A DNA stretch of 64,000 nucleotides from Symbiodinium natans (GCA_905221605.1 CAJNDS010002824.1:182501-246500); one strand, 5' to 3'. Positions 48,327 through 56,190 are shown, numbered from the stretch's first letter. Notes: generated by a model not told the origin, from the letters alone. Translations and numbers: made by a program.

Positions 48327-48458
48327 GAAGGCGACTGCGCAGCCCAGCTTGTGGGCCATGAGCACGACAGCGCCCAGGAGAACAACCAACAACCTCCTTG
48401 TCTGGGGAAGGGTCACTTCGCCATGTCAGCCGAAGGGTGTTTCGCTGCTGGCTTGTGA
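48327..48458 (+). CDS. exon, unknown gene
   Basis: Acceptor CCCCTTATAG|GAA lies at the edge of the family C element. Reads EGDCAAQLVGHEHDSAQENN then QQPPCLGKGHFAMSAEGCFA and AGL, TGA; a donor GGCTT|GTGAGG precedes the stop. The opposite strand has a hydrophobic stretch (RRLLVVLLGAVVLMAHKLGC). Confidence 0.55.
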   Translation, partial: EGDCAAQLVGHEHDSAQENNQQPPCLGKGHFAMSAEGCFAAGL

Positions 48459-48507
48459 GGGCGTGAGGCCCAGTCGCCTAGTGCCTTGCGATCGAGCAGC
48501 TTACAGG

Positions 48508-48570
48508 TCATGACGTCAGCGTTCAACAGCCTGACTGCGTGGCCAAGCGTGAGCAGCTTGAACCATCCCT
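48508..48570 (+). CDS. possible exon following 48327
   Basis: After GCTTACAG: HDVSVQQPDCVAKREQLEPS, or in another frame VMTSAFNSLTAWPSVSSLNH. Borders strong at the 5' side only. Confidence 0.4.
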
Positions 48571-48644
48571 AAACCCTAAAGCCGAAACCCAGAACCCTGA
48601 ACCTCAAAACCCTAAACCCAAAAAACACCTACACCCGAAACCTG

Positions 48645-48728
48645 AAATCGCTTCATTCACCCTGTGGGCACCTGCTTGCCCGAGGGCAGTGCCGCTTCAA
48701 ACATGACCTGGTCGTCAAGGCTTGCAAA
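48645..48728 (+). CDS. possible exon with C-x3-H motif
   Basis: One plus frame reads SPCGHLLARGQCRFKHDLVV then KACK to AAAG|GTTTAGGG. GQCRFKHD resembles the end of a CCCH zinc finger; the rest of the finger is not seen. Confidence 0.4.
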
Positions 48729-49187
48729 GGTTTAGGGTTGGGGTTTAGGATCGAGGGTCTGGGGTTTAGGGTTTAGCGTATCTGCCTCATGCCTTTAAAA
48801 ACGGCGACCCCACATCCCCAAACCCTAAACCCTGAATCCCCAGACCCTCTACCCCTGAATCTCCAAAACCCTAAGCCCCTGAACCCCAAGAACCTATATC
48901 CCAAACCCCAAACCCCAAACCCTAAACCCTTAACCCTGAATGCTTTGGGGGCTCAACAGTCTCCTGCTGAGGGAGCCTCCAGGCTTTCCTAGGATTTCTG
49001 ACAGGGGGTTTAGGGTTTAGGGTTTGGGGTTTAGGGTTTAGGGTTTAGGGTTTAGGGTTTAGGGTTCAGCTCTTTAAGTTCGGACGCTTTGAGGCTTCCA
49101 GGGTTTAGGGTTGAGGGGTTGAGGGTTGAGAGGTTTGAGGTTTAGGGGTTTATGAGCTTAGGGATATACATGTATATTGCTTATTAC

Positions 49188-49216
49188 TTGGGATGTTCCC
49201 CTTATTCAAAAATCCT
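49188..49216. mobile_element. family A solo left arm
   Basis: TTGGGATGTTCCCCTTATTC; no right arm nearby. Confidence 0.7.
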
Positions 49217-49270
49217 TATTCTAAGACTAAACCTCAAGCCCTAAACCCTAAACGCCCCAATCCATCAAAG

Positions 49271-49417
49271 CATGATGACTTTCTCAAAACAGTAAACAAC
49301 CATGAGTACACAAAACCCTCGCTGATGATCACAAGTGACTGCAACAAAGAAATCCATTTATACAACGCTCAGGTGTGGAAACGAGCGTCCGCTTCTGACC
49401 TAGGCCCTCAATACTAA
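49271..49417 (+). CDS. 3' terminal exon, unknown gene
   Basis: From ATCAAAG: HDDFLKTVNNHEYTKPSLMI then TSDCNKEIHLYNAQVWKRAS and ASDLGPQY, TAA. 48 codons of globular-looking text. Function unknown. Confidence 0.7.
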   Translation, partial: HDDFLKTVNNHEYTKPSLMITSDCNKEIHLYNAQVWKRASASDLGPQY

Positions 49418-49434
49418 ACTTTATGCCGCCTAAG

Positions 49435-49518
49435 CGGTGCATTTTGCGGACACTTGTAGCCCAGCATTTGCTAAGGCTTTCGGAGACACAAGAGTGTTGC
49501 ACTACCCCTAGCCCCTAA
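49435..49518 (+). CDS. exon interrupted by a short telomere-type insertion
   Basis: CCTAAG|CGG, then RCILRTLVAQHLLRLSETQE and CCTTPSP, stopping at CCC TAA inside the insertion. If the insertion and one copy of its flanking duplication are removed the frame continues CCTSLQFLGNLKVLSVAF into 49561 onward. Confidence 0.6.
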   Translation, partial: RCILRTLVAQHLLRLSETQECCTTPSP

Positions 49519-49558
49519 ACCGTAAACCCTAAACCCTAAACCCAAGAGTGTTGCACTA
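49489..49558. mobile_element. telomere-type insert flanked by a 16-bp direct repeat
   Basis: CAAGAGTGTTGCACTA occurs at 49489-49504 and again at 49543-49558; the 38 bp between is CCCTAAA text. Looks like a target duplication at a repeat insertion. Confidence 0.8.
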
Positions 49559-49764
49559 GCTTGCAGTTTCTTGGCAACCTCAAGGTCTTGTCAGTAGCGT
49601 TCCCCCAAACTCTAAGCCCCTGCATCCCTTTTTATAGAACCCCGGTGTGCCTAATTCCCCTGTTCCAGGGTGTAGAATTTAGGGCTTTGGGACGCCGGGC
49701 CCTAAGACCCAAACCCCCGCTTCAACCCTGGGGCACCTCAACCCCCTCGGATTTCCGACCCTAA
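49559..49764 (+). CDS. continuation of the interrupted exon
   Basis: SLQFLGNLKVLSVAFPQTLS then PCIPFYRTPVCLIPLFQG in the frame of the upstream part; it later decays to repeat-like text (ALGRRALRPKP). Confidence 0.45.
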
Positions 49765-49800
49765 ACCCTAAACCCTAAACCCTAAACCCTAAACCCCCCG

Positions 49801-49840
49801 TTACAATCCCCATTTGTTAGCATAAGGGGGAACATCCCAA
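49801..49840. mobile_element. family A right half
   Basis: TTACAATCCCCATTTGTTAG then CATAAGGGGGAACATCCCAA. Confidence 0.85.
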
Positions 49841-50019
49841 ACCCTGAAACCCTAAACCCTGAACCCCAAGTCCAAAACCCTGAACCCTGAACCCGGCAGA
49901 ACGAAACGCCCCTTCGTCCTCACCGCCGCAGAAACCCTAAACCGAAACTTTGGGTTCATCGTTTAAGTACAGTTTGGGTCCGAAGATAATGCTGATGAAC
50001 CCTGACCCCGCCAAAAAGA

Positions 50020-50216
50020 CAATGACAATAAATGCATGTGTGTCTATATGTATATAGTCATCTATCTATCTATATGTTTAATTATTTATGTACATGTTTT
50101 ACATGTAGGTATCTGCAGCTTATATGTACGCATTTGTTTGTTGCAGTATACGTGAACAAAAAAACCAAATTAGAAGAACCCACTGAAAAAGCCCCCCTTG
50201 GGCTGCCCGCTTCGTA
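50020..50216. other. AT-rich spacer
   Basis: TATATG/CTATCTAT-rich text; an open frame (YVYSHLSIYMFNYL) is compositional. Ends at the TAG acceptor of the next gene. Confidence 0.5.
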
Positions 50217-50217
50217 G

Positions 50218-50641
50218 GTGCGTATGCCGATGGCGATGTTGGCTTTCACAGCCTCGACTTCAAGAAGATGCCGGGGGGCTTCGGGGCTTCGGCGTGGGTG
50301 AAGGTTTTGATGGAGATAACAGTTGAATTAGGGTTTAGGGTTTAGGGTTTAGGGTTTAGGGTTTAGGGTTTAGGGTTTAGGGTTTAGGGTTTAGGGTTTA
50401 GGGTTCAGGCTTTCTCATGTGTATGAACGTTCTTGGCAGCCCGCTCCATCCCGGTAAGCTTGCTCAATCTCCTGGTTGTTGTCGACACTGTACCTCGGCA
50501 CCGGCAACCCTAAACCCTAATCCCTAAGCCCTACGCCCTAAACCCTAAACCCTAAGCCCTGACTCCAAGTGGAGGCCGACCATAGAACTGCGCAAACTCA
50601 CATTGGCAGCAAACTGCCAGACTCTCACACACAAACCCTAA
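50218..50641 (+). CDS. three-exon gene 3' end with a telomere-repeat intron
   Basis: Exon a 50218-50332 (after TTCGTAG): AYADGDVGFHSLDFKKMPGG then FGASAWVKVLMEITVEL. Exon b 50409-50453: LSHVYERSWQPAPS between GGGTTCAG|G and CCCG|GTAAGC. Exon c 50557-50641: PDSKWRPTIELRKLTLAANC then QTLTHKP and TAA, after CCTAAG|C. All three junctions are phase 2 and join without a stop. Intron 1 (76 nt) is pure TTTAGGG repeat from GT to AG; intron 2 is ordinary at the donor and CCCTAAA text at its end; the stop comes from CCCTAA. Function not recognised. Confidence 0.8.
50333..50408 (+). other. 76-nt telomere-repeat intron
   Basis: GTTTAGGG followed by nine perfect TTTAGGG units and TTCAG. The sequence has nothing but the repeat between the two exons. 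Confidence 0.7.
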
Positions 50642-50700
50642 ACCCTAAACCCTAAACCCTAAACCCTAAACCCTAAACCCTAAACCCTAAACCCTAACCC
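50642..50700. repeat. (CCCTAAA)n array after the gene
   Basis: Eight perfect units starting at the stop codon of the 50218 gene. Confidence 0.95.
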
Positions 50701-50703
50701 TAT

Positions 50704-50795
50704 CCGTAGTCCCTTATGGTCCCGTTATAACTATACCATAACGAACCCCCCAAAACGCCTGTTCTGATTATTGTGGCCCCTATATTCAACCCCTC
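50704..50795. mobile_element. family F element
   Basis: CGTAGTCCCTTATGGTCCCG .. ACCATAACGAACCCCCCAAA .. GATTATTGTGGCCCCTATAT. Confidence 0.7.
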
Positions 50796-50801
50796 TCCTA
50801 C

Positions 50802-50948
50802 CCAACAAGTCATAGCGTAAGCTTCCCAAAGCCACCCAACACCCAACTCCAGCACAGGGTGCTCCCGCGAGTCACCCTCTTCTGTGTTCAAGGTGCGGCT
50901 GGAAAAGCAGGGTCCAAACAAGGAGCCCTCAATTAGAGACCTGACCAT
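50802..50948 (-). CDS. exon beginning with ATG, unknown gene
   Basis: MVRSLIEGSLFGPCFSSRTL then NTEEGDSREHPVLELGVGWL and WEAYAMTCW, ending TGTTGG|GTAGGAG. 49 codons, natural composition; the donor leads into the family F element. Confidence 0.7.
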
Positions 50949-51008
50949 ACCAAGTTCAGGCTTCAGGGTAGAACCCCCGAGCTCGGTTCAGGGTTCCGGG
51001 CTCAGAGT

Positions 51009-51091
51009 TTCAGGGTTTTAGGGTTTAGGGTTTAGGGTTTAGGGTTTAGGGTTTAGGGTTTAGGGTTTAGGGTTTAGGGTTTAGGGTTTAG
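51009..51091. repeat. (TTTAGGG)n array
   Basis: About 11 perfect units; the last one is the acceptor of the next exon. Confidence 0.97.
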
Positions 51092-51189
51092 GGAAGGCGA
51101 AAGGTTGAGGTGGAGGGGGAAAGTTCCCCAACCCCCTGAAACAGCCAAGGCAGTGGCTGCATCGGACACTGACCCATCTCACAAGCTGG
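51092..51189 (+). CDS. internal exon, unknown gene
   Basis: 98 nt between TTTAG|G and AAGCTGG|GTAGGG. Reads EGERLRWRGKVPQPPETAKA then VAASDTDPSHKL. Confidence 0.65.
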
Positions 51190-51314
51190 GTAGGGCGCAA
51201 TGCCTTGCCTCTTCAAGTACGTTACCATATATTATAAACAACATGTTGTCGACATGTAAACCCGACATTATGCTCAGCCCCTCAACCTTAAACCCTCCTA
51301 AACCCCACAATTCA

Positions 51315-51422
51315 GTAGGGAATGAGAGGAACGAGGTACCCTGTGTAATCCCTTAAAGACTAAAAAGGGAATAATATAATTAGGGCCCTCATTCCCTCAT
51401 TCCCTCCTTCCCTCATTCCCTA
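51315..51422. mobile_element. element J: inverted repeat with GGGAATGA units
   Basis: GTAGGGAATGAGAGGAACGA .. ATTAGGGCCCTCATTCCCTC then three further TCATTCCC-type units. Single copy. Confidence 0.6.
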
Positions 51423-51489
51423 CTCCTAAACCCTAAACCCTAAACCCTGAACCCTAAACCCTAAGCCCTAAACCCTAAACCCTAAACTT

Positions 51490-51595
51490 CCTTACTAAGA
51501 ACCAGGGGGTCCGCAAGCTCAGGGCGGGACACTGCCCACATGTCCGGAGAGAGGCTGCCTGCGTCCCACGCTGAATCCCCGACACGCTGGGGTTT
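51490..51595. CDS. exon-like island, strand undecided
   Basis: Plus after TACTAAG: NQGVRKLRAGHCPHVRREAA or TRGSASSGRDTAHMSGERLP. Minus also open. Confidence 0.35.
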
Positions 51596-52317
51596 AGGGT
51601 TTAGGGTTCAGGGTTTAGGTTTAGGGCTAGGGTTTAGGGTGTAGGGTTTTTGGTGTAGGGTTTAGGATTTCGGGTTTGGGGTGTAGGGCATAGGGTTTAG
51701 GCTTTAGGGCTTACGGTCCCCTAAACCCCAAACCCTCCAACACCCCCAAAGCTCTAAAACCCCAAACCACGAAAGCTCTAAAATCCTAAACCTCCAACCC
51801 CTAAACCCCTGAACCCCCCTAAACCCTGAACCCGCTCCGAGATAGAGTTCCACCCTAAACTCTACCCTCTTTTGTGGCTTCGGGGTTTTGGGGGGGTTTG
51901 AGGGTTCCGGAAAGCCCTGAGTTGTTAATTTGTTAATCCCTCAACCCGAAATCACTCAACCCAACCCCCGGAGTCAAGGGTTTAGAGTTTAGGGTTTGCA
52001 GATAGGGTTTGGGGGGTTTGCGGTTAGAATCTAGGGTTCGGGGATTGGGTTCTTTTAAGCATAAACCCCTTAGACAATCAGGACAAACCTCAACCCCCAA
52101 ATCCCCCAACAAATCCTGCATCCTGCACCCCAGACCCGAAATCCAATTCAGCCCTGAACCAGTAAACCCTAAACACTCAGCCTGCTAACCCTAAATCCTA
52201 AACCGCAAGCCCTAACCCCCCAAACCCCCTCAAACCCTGACAAGTGCACCGGCCACAACCCTAAACCCTAAACCCTAAACCCTAAACCCTAAACCCTAGC
52301 CCTAAACCCTAAACCCT

Positions 52318-52385
52318 CAACCGCTTGCCTGGATCCTTCGCCTCCGGCTCACGACACCACTCCCAGAGCCTTGACGCTTTGGGTT
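52318..52385 (-). CDS. internal exon, unknown gene
   Basis: Minus strand reads KASRLWEWCREPEAKDPGKR then L to TTGAGG|GTTTAGGG. The plus strand (LPGSFASGSRHHSQSLDAL) is also open. Confidence 0.5.
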
Positions 52386-52870
52386 TGGGGGTTCAGGGGT
52401 TTAGGGGTTTAAGGTTTAGGGGTTTAGGGTTTAGGGGTTTGGGGTTTGGGGGGTTTAGGGGGTTTAGGGCGTTTAACGGGTCTAGGGGGTTTAGGGGGTT
52501 TAGGGCGTTTAGGGCGTTTAGGGCGCGGGTTTAGGGGGTTTAGGAGGTTTAGGGCGTTTAGGGCGTTTAGGGCGTTTGACGGGTTTAGGGCGTTTAGGGC
52601 GTTTAGGGCGTTTAACGGGTTTAGGGCGTTTAGGGCGTTTAGGGCGTTTAGGGCGTTTAGGGCGTTTAACGGGTTTAGGGCGTTTCGGGCGTTTAAAGGG
52701 TTTAGGAGGTTTAGGGGGTTTTGGGGGTTTAGGGGGTTTAGGGGGTTTAGGGGGTTTAGGGGGTTTAGGGGGTTTAGGGCGTTTAGGGCGTTTAGGGCGT
52801 TTAGGGCGTTTAACGGGTTTGGGGGGTTGAGGGGGTTTAGGGGGGTTTAGGGGGGGTTTGGGGGTTTGCG
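52386..52870. repeat. 9-bp minisatellite GGGCGTTTA / GGGGGTTTA
   Basis: About 50 nonamers in homogeneous blocks. Nine is a multiple of three, so all frames stay open and give GFRAFRAFR-type ORFs; these are not called as genes. Confidence 0.95.
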
Positions 52871-52959
52871 GTTCGGGGTTTATAGAGCCACGGATTGAAG
52901 GCTTTAGGGTTTAGAGTTGGGGCTTAGGATTCAGGGGCTAAACATTGATCCCGAAAACC

Positions 52960-53014
52960 CTAAGCATGCTCTGCACACTCGACCCCCTGCGTGATTGAGA
53001 AGCTGCCCCAGAGG
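52960..53014 (-). CDS. 3' terminal exon, unknown gene
   Basis: TCTAAG|C, then LWGSFSITQGVECAEHA and TAG. Two other frames are open. Confidence 0.45.
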
Positions 53015-53058
53015 CTTAGATTTTAGGCTCAGAGCTCAGGGATCAGGATTTAGGGCTT

Positions 53059-53123
53059 ACTTGGAGGTTCATGGTACTTATTAACCAATTATAACTGTAC
53101 TTAGAACCAATGAACCTCCAAGT
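53059..53123. mobile_element. family B element, core deleted
   Basis: ACTTGGAGGTTCATGGTACT .. ACTGTACTTAGAACC .. AATGAACCTCCAAGT; only 65 bp. Confidence 0.85.
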
Positions 53124-53220
53124 TCTGGTTCGAGAACAAGCATGAAATCGTTCAGGGTCCAGCCCCACGAGTCCGGCGTCGTCATCGCGCGCGACGTTCG
53201 CCGCTCGCTCCTGCACAGGC
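53124..53220 (-). CDS. internal exon, unknown gene
   Basis: Acceptor CTTTCTGCCTGTGCAG|G is canonical. One frame reads SERRTSRAMTTPDSWGWTLN then DFMLVLEPEL, another ERAANVARDDDAGLVGLDPE. Ends at the family B element. Confidence 0.5.
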
Positions 53221-53369
53221 AGAAAGGAGCCCAGACTTTAACAGGAAGGGGGTGGAGGACAGAGGGGACTTCCACGCTCAAGCCCTACGCCCTAAACCCT
53301 AAACCCTAAACCCTAAACCCTAAACCCTGAACCCTACTTCGGGCCGAGGGTCCGAAGCCCTAAGCCCTG

Positions 53370-53401
53370 CGCCCTGGCGTTCATCGATGTTTTCAAGGGT
53401 C
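53370..53401 (-). CDS. possible 10-codon exon
   Basis: CCCTAG|G then TLENIDERQ to a GC donor CAGG|GCGCAG. Confidence 0.3.
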
Positions 53402-53467
53402 CTAGGGGTGTTGCTTGAAGGTTCATGAGTGGTTAGAAGTATAGAGGCGTCAAAGTTTGCTACCATT

Positions 53468-53553
53468 TGCTTAAGAACCCCAAAAAGACGATAGAAACAA
53501 ATCCATACGTCACACGTAAAAAAGAATATTTGTATTTAAGGGGGTTCTTAAGG
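53468..53553. mobile_element. family K element, full copy
   Basis: TGCTTAAGAACCCC and GGGGGTTCTTAAGGA are inverted ends; core has AAAAAAGAATATTTGTATTT. 86 bp. Confidence 0.8.
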
Positions 53554-53603
53554 AAAAAGTAGTAGAGTTCGACCCGGGTTATAACTACCGTTCCCCTGCT
53601 TGA

Positions 53604-53780
53604 AGCCCCGTTGTGGGATCGTGCTGAGCTTGAAAAGGAAACGAACTTTTGTAGCATCCTTTATGGAAACTGCCACCAGCGCAAACACTCCGTAGTCCCA
53701 AAGCCTCCCCCTGAAATCCTAAAATCCCACATCTTGCAATACCTGCGAAAAAAACATGCAACGAATGCAAGGTTAAAGTT
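53604..53780 (+). CDS. exon, unknown gene
   Basis: From CTTGAAG|CC: PLWDRAELEKETNFCSILYG then NCHQRKHSVVPKPPPEILKS and HILQYLRKKHATNARLK. 55 codons, mixed charge, globular. The reverse strand is open over part of it. Confidence 0.65.
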
Positions 53781-53859
53781 TCAGGTTCTGGGGGTCGGGG
53801 GGTGCTTATAAGGTATATAAGGGCTTCGAAGGACTGAACCGGTTTTAGGGCTTGGGACC

Positions 53860-54437
53860 TCAAAGCAAGAACCCCTCCTCCAGGTCTTCTGGGGTCGGGT
53901 GGCGGAAGTTACCTGCAGCCGCGACCCACAGGATCACAGCAGCGCAGAGGGTTTGAGTAGCCAAAGCTTGGGGCTGTGACAGTGCTTTAGGGCTTGGGCA
54001 CCTCCAGGACATGCTACAACACACGATTACTGTAATCATCTTGAAAATAATAGGCAGGTTGAAGGAGGGAAGGCTTCACCACATGACCTGATCTGGCATG
54101 CCAGATGCGCTGGTTTTCAGCTTCTGCGTTTTTGCGCTGCACTTAGAAGTTGAGGTTTTGGTTGGGATCACCCAAAAAACCAAGCGCCCTGAATAGGGAT
54201 TATCGTACCCTCTATTATATGTCCCTATGAAGACGATAAAACCCTAAACCCTAAAACCCTAAAACCCTAAAACCCTGAACCCTCCTAAACCCTAAACCCT
54301 AAACCCTAAACCCTAAACCCTACCTGGGAACCCCTGCAGGTGCCTAGGAACTCGCGCCGGTCCGTGGGGGGCGGCGGCGGCGCCGCGGCCGAGGCGGCCA
54401 GCTGGTCGGCGAGGTCGCTCAGCGGGATGACGCGCTC
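53860..54437 (-). CDS. three-exon gene 3' end
   Basis: Exon a 54324-54437 (GAACCGCAG|GAG to TCCCAG|GTAGGG, 38 codons): ERVIPLSDLADQLAASAAAP then PPPPTDRREFLGTCRGSQ. Exon b 54088-54141 (18 codons, CTAAG|TGC to GATCAG|GTCATG): CSAKTQKLKTSASGMPDQ. Exon c 53860-53973 (TGTCACAG|CCC to TGA): PQALATQTLCAAVILWVAAA then GNFRHPTPEDLEEGFLL. Every junction is phase 0 and no stop is created. Intron 1 (182 nt) begins GTAGGGTTTAGGGTTTAGGG. A hydrophobic stretch LCAAVILWVAAA near the C-terminus could be a tail anchor. Family not recognised. Confidence 0.75.
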
Positions 54438-54439
54438 CT

Positions 54440-54560
54440 GCGGTTCTAGGGTTTAGGGTTTAGGGTTTAGGGTTTAGGGTTTAGGGTTTAGGGTTTAGGG
54501 TTTAGGGTTTAGGGTTTAGGGTTTAGGGTTTAGGGTTAAGGGTTTAGGGTTTAGGGTTCA
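54440..54560. repeat. (TTTAGGG)n array
   Basis: About 16 units upstream of the 54437 exon (C-rich on its coding strand). Confidence 0.97.
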
Positions 54561-54683
54561 GCATCTCAAGTTCAAGCATTCACTAGTCAAGCTCGCTACT
54601 CCGGTGTCGAATGTCGACCCACCCACCCTTTGGATCCCATAACATTATGAAAACATTTTACTTCTCGCTTTTACCAGAATTAT

Positions 54684-55010
54684 TGGTATGCCGACGAAGG
54701 GCGTCAGGGTTTAGGGCCCACCAGGGGGAAAAAAAACAATATGCCGACGAAGGGCGACAGGTTTTAGGGCCCCTGCCCCTTTTTAGGGCCCTGAACGGGA
54801 GCCCCTGTGGGGGGGGGGGACCCCAGGAATCGGCCAAAAGTGGCCGATTCCAGCTGAGTTTTAAATAGAATTTATATGGCAGAAATGACCCTCTCAATTT
54901 TCAGATTCTGGTCCAGGACCCAGGAAAAAAAAAAACAATGTGCCGACGAAGGGTGTCAGGGTTTAGGGCCCAGAAAAAAAAAAAAAAACAATATGCCGAC
55001 GAATCCCATT
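54684..55010. repeat. dispersed repeat TATGCCGACGAAGGGCGTCA with A-run
   Basis: Four copies at about 54687, 54740, 54938 and 54991, each followed by GGGTTTAGGGCCC and most preceded by (A)8-13 CAAT. Between copies 2 and 3 is a palindrome GAATCGGCC AAAAGT GGCCGATTC. Confidence 0.75.
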
Positions 55011-55054
55011 AGGGTTTAAATATACATAGTAAGAGAGGGTTTAGGGTTTATGGT

Positions 55055-55311
55055 TTAGGGTTTGGGGTTTAGGGTTTCCCCCGAAAACGAGTCGAGGTAA
55101 GAGGAAAGTGTCGGCCATCCGGGCGCTAGAACCTTAGATCGTATACCGCTGAAACTCAGAACCCTAAACCCTAAACGCTAAACCCTAAACCCACTTGAGG
55201 GAGGGCCTTGGCTGAGAGGGTCCTGGGTCACGCCGGGCACGGCCTCATCGCTGATGCGCCAGCCGCGCTCACGGTACAGGTGCACCCGGACCTCCCGAGC
55301 CCCACCAGGCG
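55055..55311 (-). CDS. two-exon gene 3' end with a 42-nt repeat intron
   Basis: Exon a 55191-55311 (TTGTCCCAG|CG to AAGTGG|GTTTAGGG): PGGAREVRVHLYRERGWRIS then DEAVPGVTQDPLSQGPPSS. Exon b 55055-55148 (GAGTTTCAG|C): GIRSKVLAPGWPTLSSYLDS then FSGETLNPKP and TAA at CCC TAA. Remainder bases GG and C give glycine at the junction. The intron (55149-55190) is GTTTAGGGTTTAGCGTTTAG plus a short tail. Globular first exon; function unknown. Confidence 0.8.
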
Positions 55312-55532
55312 CTGGGACAAGGTTTAGGTTTATAGGGTTTAGGGTTTAGGGTTTCGGGTTTCGGGTTTCCCTGAACCCTCAACCCGGGTTAGGATTTAGG
55401 GTTTAGGGTTTAGGGTCTAGGGGGCTTAGGATTGAGGATGCTATGCGAGGACGTGTGTGTGCGTGCAATGGTGTAGCCCTAAACCCTAAACCCTAAACCC
55501 TAAACCCTAAACCCTAAACCCTAAACCCTTAC

Positions 55533-55656
55533 AAGGGTCTCTCCTTGGGTCCCTTGATTTGCGAATAACATAATGAGGCGATCTGATCCTTCCAAGCCCT
55601 CTCTGTTTCGGCCCGGATGCCGGCTTCTGCTGGGCCCTTCAGCTACCAGGATGGCC
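55533..55656 (-). CDS. 41-codon internal exon
   Basis: GTTCTAAG|G and ACCCTT|GTAAGG. Reads AILVAEGPSRSRHPGRNREG then LEGSDRLIMLFANQGTQGET L. Strong donor. The plus strand (MRRSDPSKPSLFRPGCRLLL) is also open. Confidence 0.6.
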
Positions 55657-55677
55657 CTTAGAACCCTTTTTGGGTTT

Positions 55678-55745
55678 AGGGTTTAGGGTTTAGGGTTTAG
55701 GGTTTAGGGTTTAGGGTCTAGGGTTTAGGGTTTAGGGTTTAGGGT
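55678..55745. repeat. (TTTAGGG)n array
   Basis: About nine units between two minus-strand coding segments. Confidence 0.95.
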
Positions 55746-55933
55746 TTACTCCAAAAAAATATAGCGGAATATGACCCTCTTAAACCCTAAGAAGGGAAGA
55801 TATGTGAAGTACCCCAAATGGCCTACCTAGACTAAACAGCCTGAAGAGGCTGCTCATGCCATCCCTGTGCGCTTGCCGGAAACAAGACCCCTGGGTTGCA
55901 CCGTCAATCCCTTCTGGGTTTCGGGAACTTTCG
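55746..55933 (-). CDS. two-exon gene 3' end with a 40-nt intron
   Basis: Exon a 55827-55933 (GGTTCAG|C to AGTCTAG|GTAGGC): ESSRNPEGIDGATQGSCFRQ then AHRDGMSSLFRLFSL. Exon b 55746-55786 (CTTCCCTTCTTAG|GG): FKRVIFRYIFLE and TAA. Phase 1 remainder joins cleanly. This intron is not telomeric and has a normal pyrimidine tract, so it is a useful contrast. Function unknown. Confidence 0.75.
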
Positions 55934-56048
55934 CTGAACCCTCAAACCCTCAACCGAAAAACCCTAAAACCCTGAACCCCAGGCGACGCAAGTCTTTTGA
56001 TTTAAGAGGAACCTTGGGGGTTCGGGGTCCCTCGTGCTCACGGAAGCG

Positions 56049-56125
56049 GCCCTCGCCAAAAAAAAAACAATCCCTAGATTTCCCTCATAAGGAAGAATAT
56101 TTTCATTTTGGGGGGGTTCTTAAGC
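56049..56125. mobile_element. family K element, left end degraded
   Basis: TCATAAGGAAGAATATTTTC .. TTTGGGGGGGTTCTTAAGCA. Confidence 0.65.
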
Positions 56126-56134
56126 AAGTGATGG

Positions 56135-56190
56135 TCACTTAGCCTGGTAGCCCCCAGGACACTCGCTGGCGTCGTACTTGTACCTGGGTA
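56135..56190 (-). CDS. 3' terminal exon, unknown gene
   Basis: After GAAGCTACCCAG|G the minus strand reads YKYDASECPGGYQAK and TGA. A second frame (GTIIEEATQVQVRRQRVSWG) is open. Confidence 0.55.

Noticed and set aside
52325-52850. 134-codon FRAFRAFR ORF
   Set aside because: Translation of the 9-bp minisatellite; no unique coding sequence.
53585-53863. 92-codon minus ORF
   Set aside because: Overlaps a better plus-strand exon (53604-53780) and has no matching borders, though part of it is protein-like.
55867-56142. 91-codon plus ORF
   Set aside because: Antisense to the two-exon minus gene at 55746-55933, which has matching splice phases; the rest is family K and repeat text.
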